64,000 bases of DNA, taken from assembly GCA_030268105.1 (NCBI GenBank), contig BSDZ01000004.1:1111001-1175000 (forward strand), in the 5' to 3' direction. Shown in pieces: positions 61,237-64,000 of the stretch (position 1 is its first letter; the number at the start of each line of letters is the position of its first letter). Source of the stretch: Volvox africanus. Its lineage: Eukaryota; Chlorophyta; Chlorophyceae; Chlamydomonadales; Volvocaceae. The notes below the pieces were generated by a model, which worked only from the letters and a program-made list of their open reading frames with translations, did no database searches and was not told where the DNA came from. The translations under genes and the position numbers were made by a program.

Positions 61237-63101
61237 TCAGCAATTCAGCATACGCAGCTCCAAAGCTATGCATGGCAACATCCTCACCCAGTCAGTCCAC
61301 ATACCAACGAGTGCACGTGTGCTGGAACCTTCCTGAATCCAGATGCTATACTTCGAGCGCTTCATGCCGTTCAAAGTATGAACTGCAACGTTGTTAAAAG
61401 TTTGCCGGCGAATCAATGCCCAGAGATTTCGTGCTTTCTTCGTATAGCCTCTTGTCAAGATGTCTTGCAGCCCAGGTGCTTCTGCATTCAAATCTTCTAG
61501 GCCCTGCAGCGGTTGCATATGCCCCATCGCCCATGCTTTGCTGCCTGCTGAACCCCCCGCCCAGCCAGGCTAAGCGCCAATAAGTAGATCCCGAGGCAGC
61601 TTGCACGACCTGTGGCATTACTGACCTATCATTCCCGGAGGCGCGATTCATGTCTTCGCCAGCATCTCCTGGTGAGACATCCTGTGGACGTAACGTTTTG
61701 AGGTCTCACTCACTCACTCACTCACTCGGGGCCGTGAGGATGCCCGGTGGCAGTAGACCCAACTGCCGAATGACAGCACGAGTCATGGCCAGCCCTGAAA
61801 TGGAGCACGGAGGTCCGTCGACAATCACCCAGCGGCAATTGTTGCCGTTGTTGCTACTGGAGCTGGTGTGGCTGCCAAAGGTGATATGTCCGCACCCCAC
61901 TTCGCGGTTTGCCACCGTTGAATTGCTGCGTGGACCAGAAGATGTGGTGCCTAGGGCTCCTGGCGTGCAACTTGCCTCGGCAGCGCTGACCACTGGGACG
62001 ATGGTGTAAACTACATGGCGGGCAGGTGTGGTCTGGGAGCTGCTGCTGCAGCTGCCAACGGTGGCGGCGGTGGAAGTGCCGCAAGCTGTAGCGATGTTGT
62101 GCTGGATCGGGGATTGGGCTGCTGCTGCTGCTGCAGCTTTAGCACACCTGCTGGCAAGGCCGGTCAGCGGCGTCGCCAAGCTGCAGGGCGCTTCCATTGG
62201 GGTCTGTGACTGCGCGCAATGCTTCAGCAGCAGCCTCTGCGGTTGGTCTTGCAGCTGTGGTGTTTGTGGCAGCACGGGAATCGCTCCATTCTGGGGCACC
62301 AACGGCAGCCACTGCTCCTCCTTATCAAGTTGCAGCTGCAGTAAATTATGTCCTTCGTCCCCCTGCACCTGTGTGACCATCCCCATGCCGTCGATGGACA
62401 CGTTGGAGGAGAGAGCGTCACCCCCTGCAGAGTGCTGCGGCTGATCGAGACGGATCGCACCGCACTGCATTTGTTGCTGCTCCTCCTGTTGCTGCTCTGG
62501 TAAGCCCAATTTACACCACCTCCATGACGGCGTTGCAGCCGCCGCGTCCCGAGGGATTAGGGGTGGTGTGTGCGGTGCGTGAGGTTCCTCCGGCGTTGGA
62601 GGCCTCTCAACTGAGGGCCCCGCAGGAGTTGGCTCGGGGAGAGACGTGGCGCCGCTTATTGGGCCATTTCTGTCCATTCGCTGCGATGAGGAGTCATCCT
62701 TGCGCTTCAGAAGTGACGCAGCAGGTGCCGCGCGGCCCGTCGTTAAAGATAATGCGACTTTTGTCGTATGGGCTTTACATTTACGGGGAGCCAACGACGT
62801 GGGGCCTTTGTTGTAGCTGATTATGTTTGCCTTCTTGTTTAAGCTACTGGGAAGTCGAGGAAAGGTCGCGCCTACACCATTGGTGCCAAAGTCATAAGCG
62901 CGAGGGAACGATAGGAAAGACAGCATGCACTCCGAGGGTGAGTCCGGGGGCGAATCGGGGAGGTCGTCATCGCTGCTGCTATACTCCTTTGCCAGCGGGT
63001 TGTGGAACGCCGTTTCCGGACATAAGCTGGCTGCACCGGCATGAGGAATGGGTAGACCTTCCTCGTGCGAACCCACAGCAAGAGGATTCAGGAAGAAATG
63101 G
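61237..63101 (-). CDS. Unrecognised volvocine-type protein, paralogue 2 (5' end unresolved)
   Basis: No family recognised. The main exon is 63101-61726, preceded by a cttgcag acceptor. It begins HFFLNPLAVGSHEEGLPIPH with AFHNPLAKEYSSSDDD, passes through a Gln/Ser/Pro-rich middle (EQQQEEQQQMQC; alanine tract KAAAAAAAQ) and reaches CSISGLAMTRAVIRQLGLLP. It then meets a GTGAGT donor within a (GTGA)n stretch; reading through gives an immediate TGA at 61718. A phase-matched exon starts at 61544 (SKAWAMGHMQPLQGLEDLNA, then PGLQDILTRGYTKKARNLWA) and is open to 61237. The acceptor before 63101 splits the codon at the same place as that of paralogue 1. Upstream exons are expected; minus-strand 63594-63360 (ALQGALEDVALTSRAAVATA) is one candidate. 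Confidence 0.6.
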
Positions 63102-64000
63102 CTGCAAGGTCGAAACATGTTCGCGGGTTCGCGAGGCAGGAGAAGGCACAGGGTCAGGAGAAGAATGGACACCCTCGTAAATTCTCAAGCAATTCTTGAA
63201 TAATTACATAATGCTGCTAGATGGTATGGGTGAATATGTCGTAATGCCAGGCAGGGCGTGGCGACGCCGAAAATGACATGAAATGCGCACGCCAGGCTTT
63301 GCGATATCTGTCAAAGATTGGCAATACTATGGATTGTACCCACACTATATATCCAGGTAACGTACCTATACTCTGCCCCACTAACAAGAGCACGGCTCGT
63401 GATACCGCGGCCGTGGCGACCGCGGCCCTGGAAGTCAGAGCAACGTCCTCCAGCGCCCCTTGCAAAGCAGTAGTCCAGCATGTCGATCGAAAATTAAAGA
63501 TGCATTGATCTGGACGCTTGGATGTTTGAGTGATGCGGCGAATGCCAAGCTGCGCAGCTGCAGCGTGTTGTACTACGAGTAAAAAATGAAACACCCTCCT
63601 GGGGTTTGCAACATGAGAGACAGCAGAAAATTATATTTTAATTATATGAGATGAATACTTAAGGCGATTCACAGGTTTGCTAGAGCTTCAATTAAGTTCG
63701 TTAGAAATCGGTTAACATTTAAAATTGTTTTCATCACTTTTATAAATCATGACAGTCTTTGCACCTCCCCTTATACAAAGCACGGGGAGGTTAACATGCC
63801 TAGCTGTTAGCAATAAGTTTATTATAATTGATCGTTTAACGTGCGTGATGCTTTCATTGTTAATTATTACTTAAACCCATTTCGTCAAGCTTTGATCCTC
63901 CAAGGAAACGTATATGATAAAAATTGGGTACAATATTTGTAATTCAAGCGGTCTTTCAACCCTCAGGAGGATTTCCTGTGCCAGGTGCGATTTTTTCTGT
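63102..64000. other. Upstream region of paralogue 2
   Basis: 63360-63500 is GC-rich and open on both strands, so it may hold a coding exon of the minus-strand gene. From about 63600 to the window end the DNA is AT-rich with no ORF or RNA gene recognised. Confidence 0.4.

Overview
The window is nuclear DNA of a green alga, most likely a volvocine (Chlamydomonadales) species. The signs are GC-rich exons split by many introns with GTGAGT/GTGCGT-type donors, TGTAA poly(A) signals after several genes, interstitial TTTAGGG/TTTTAGGG telomere-type repeats, the chloroplast translocon subunit TIC56, a flagellar-type PG-rich repeat protein, and long Ala/Gly/Ser/Gln-rich insertions in proteins. No species is assigned. 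Gene models were spliced by hand from GT-AG sites and reading phase, so small or terminal exons may be wrong.

Layout, left to right. 1-16639 (+): the 3' part of a giant VPS13-type bridge-like lipid-transfer protein, at least 4,300 residues in the window. 17969-22522 (+): an orphan polytopic membrane protein with about seven helices and one GC-AG intron. 22523-27387: gene-poor and repeat-rich, with a dead tyrosine-recombinase fragment, a fold-back (inverted-repeat) element around a telomere-like tract and an (AAT)n tract, and dispersed repeat copies. 27388-29634 (+): 40S ribosomal protein SA (uS2). 30044-33050 (-): a sperm-tail/SHIPPO PG-rich repeat protein. 33538-36300 (-): an unrecognised protein, divergent from an LSM10-like Sm protein (36780-39461, +). 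40619-50826 (+): a coiled-coil protein of about 1,150 residues, with a perfect 185-bp tandem duplication in one intron. 52257-54569 (-): TIC56. 55349-58148 (+) and 61237-63101 (-): two convergent paralogues of an unrecognised family sharing N-terminal and C-terminal motifs and an equivalent intron position and phase.

The genes form no operon. They are ordinary housekeeping, organelle-import, flagellar and RNA-processing genes plus lineage-specific ones. Two divergent pairs (33538-36300 with LSM10; TIC56 with the 55-kb paralogue) probably share short promoter regions. The least explained pieces are the two-member paralogue family, the fold-back element, and the LSM10-like protein, which suggests a U7-type histone mRNA processing particle in this lineage.
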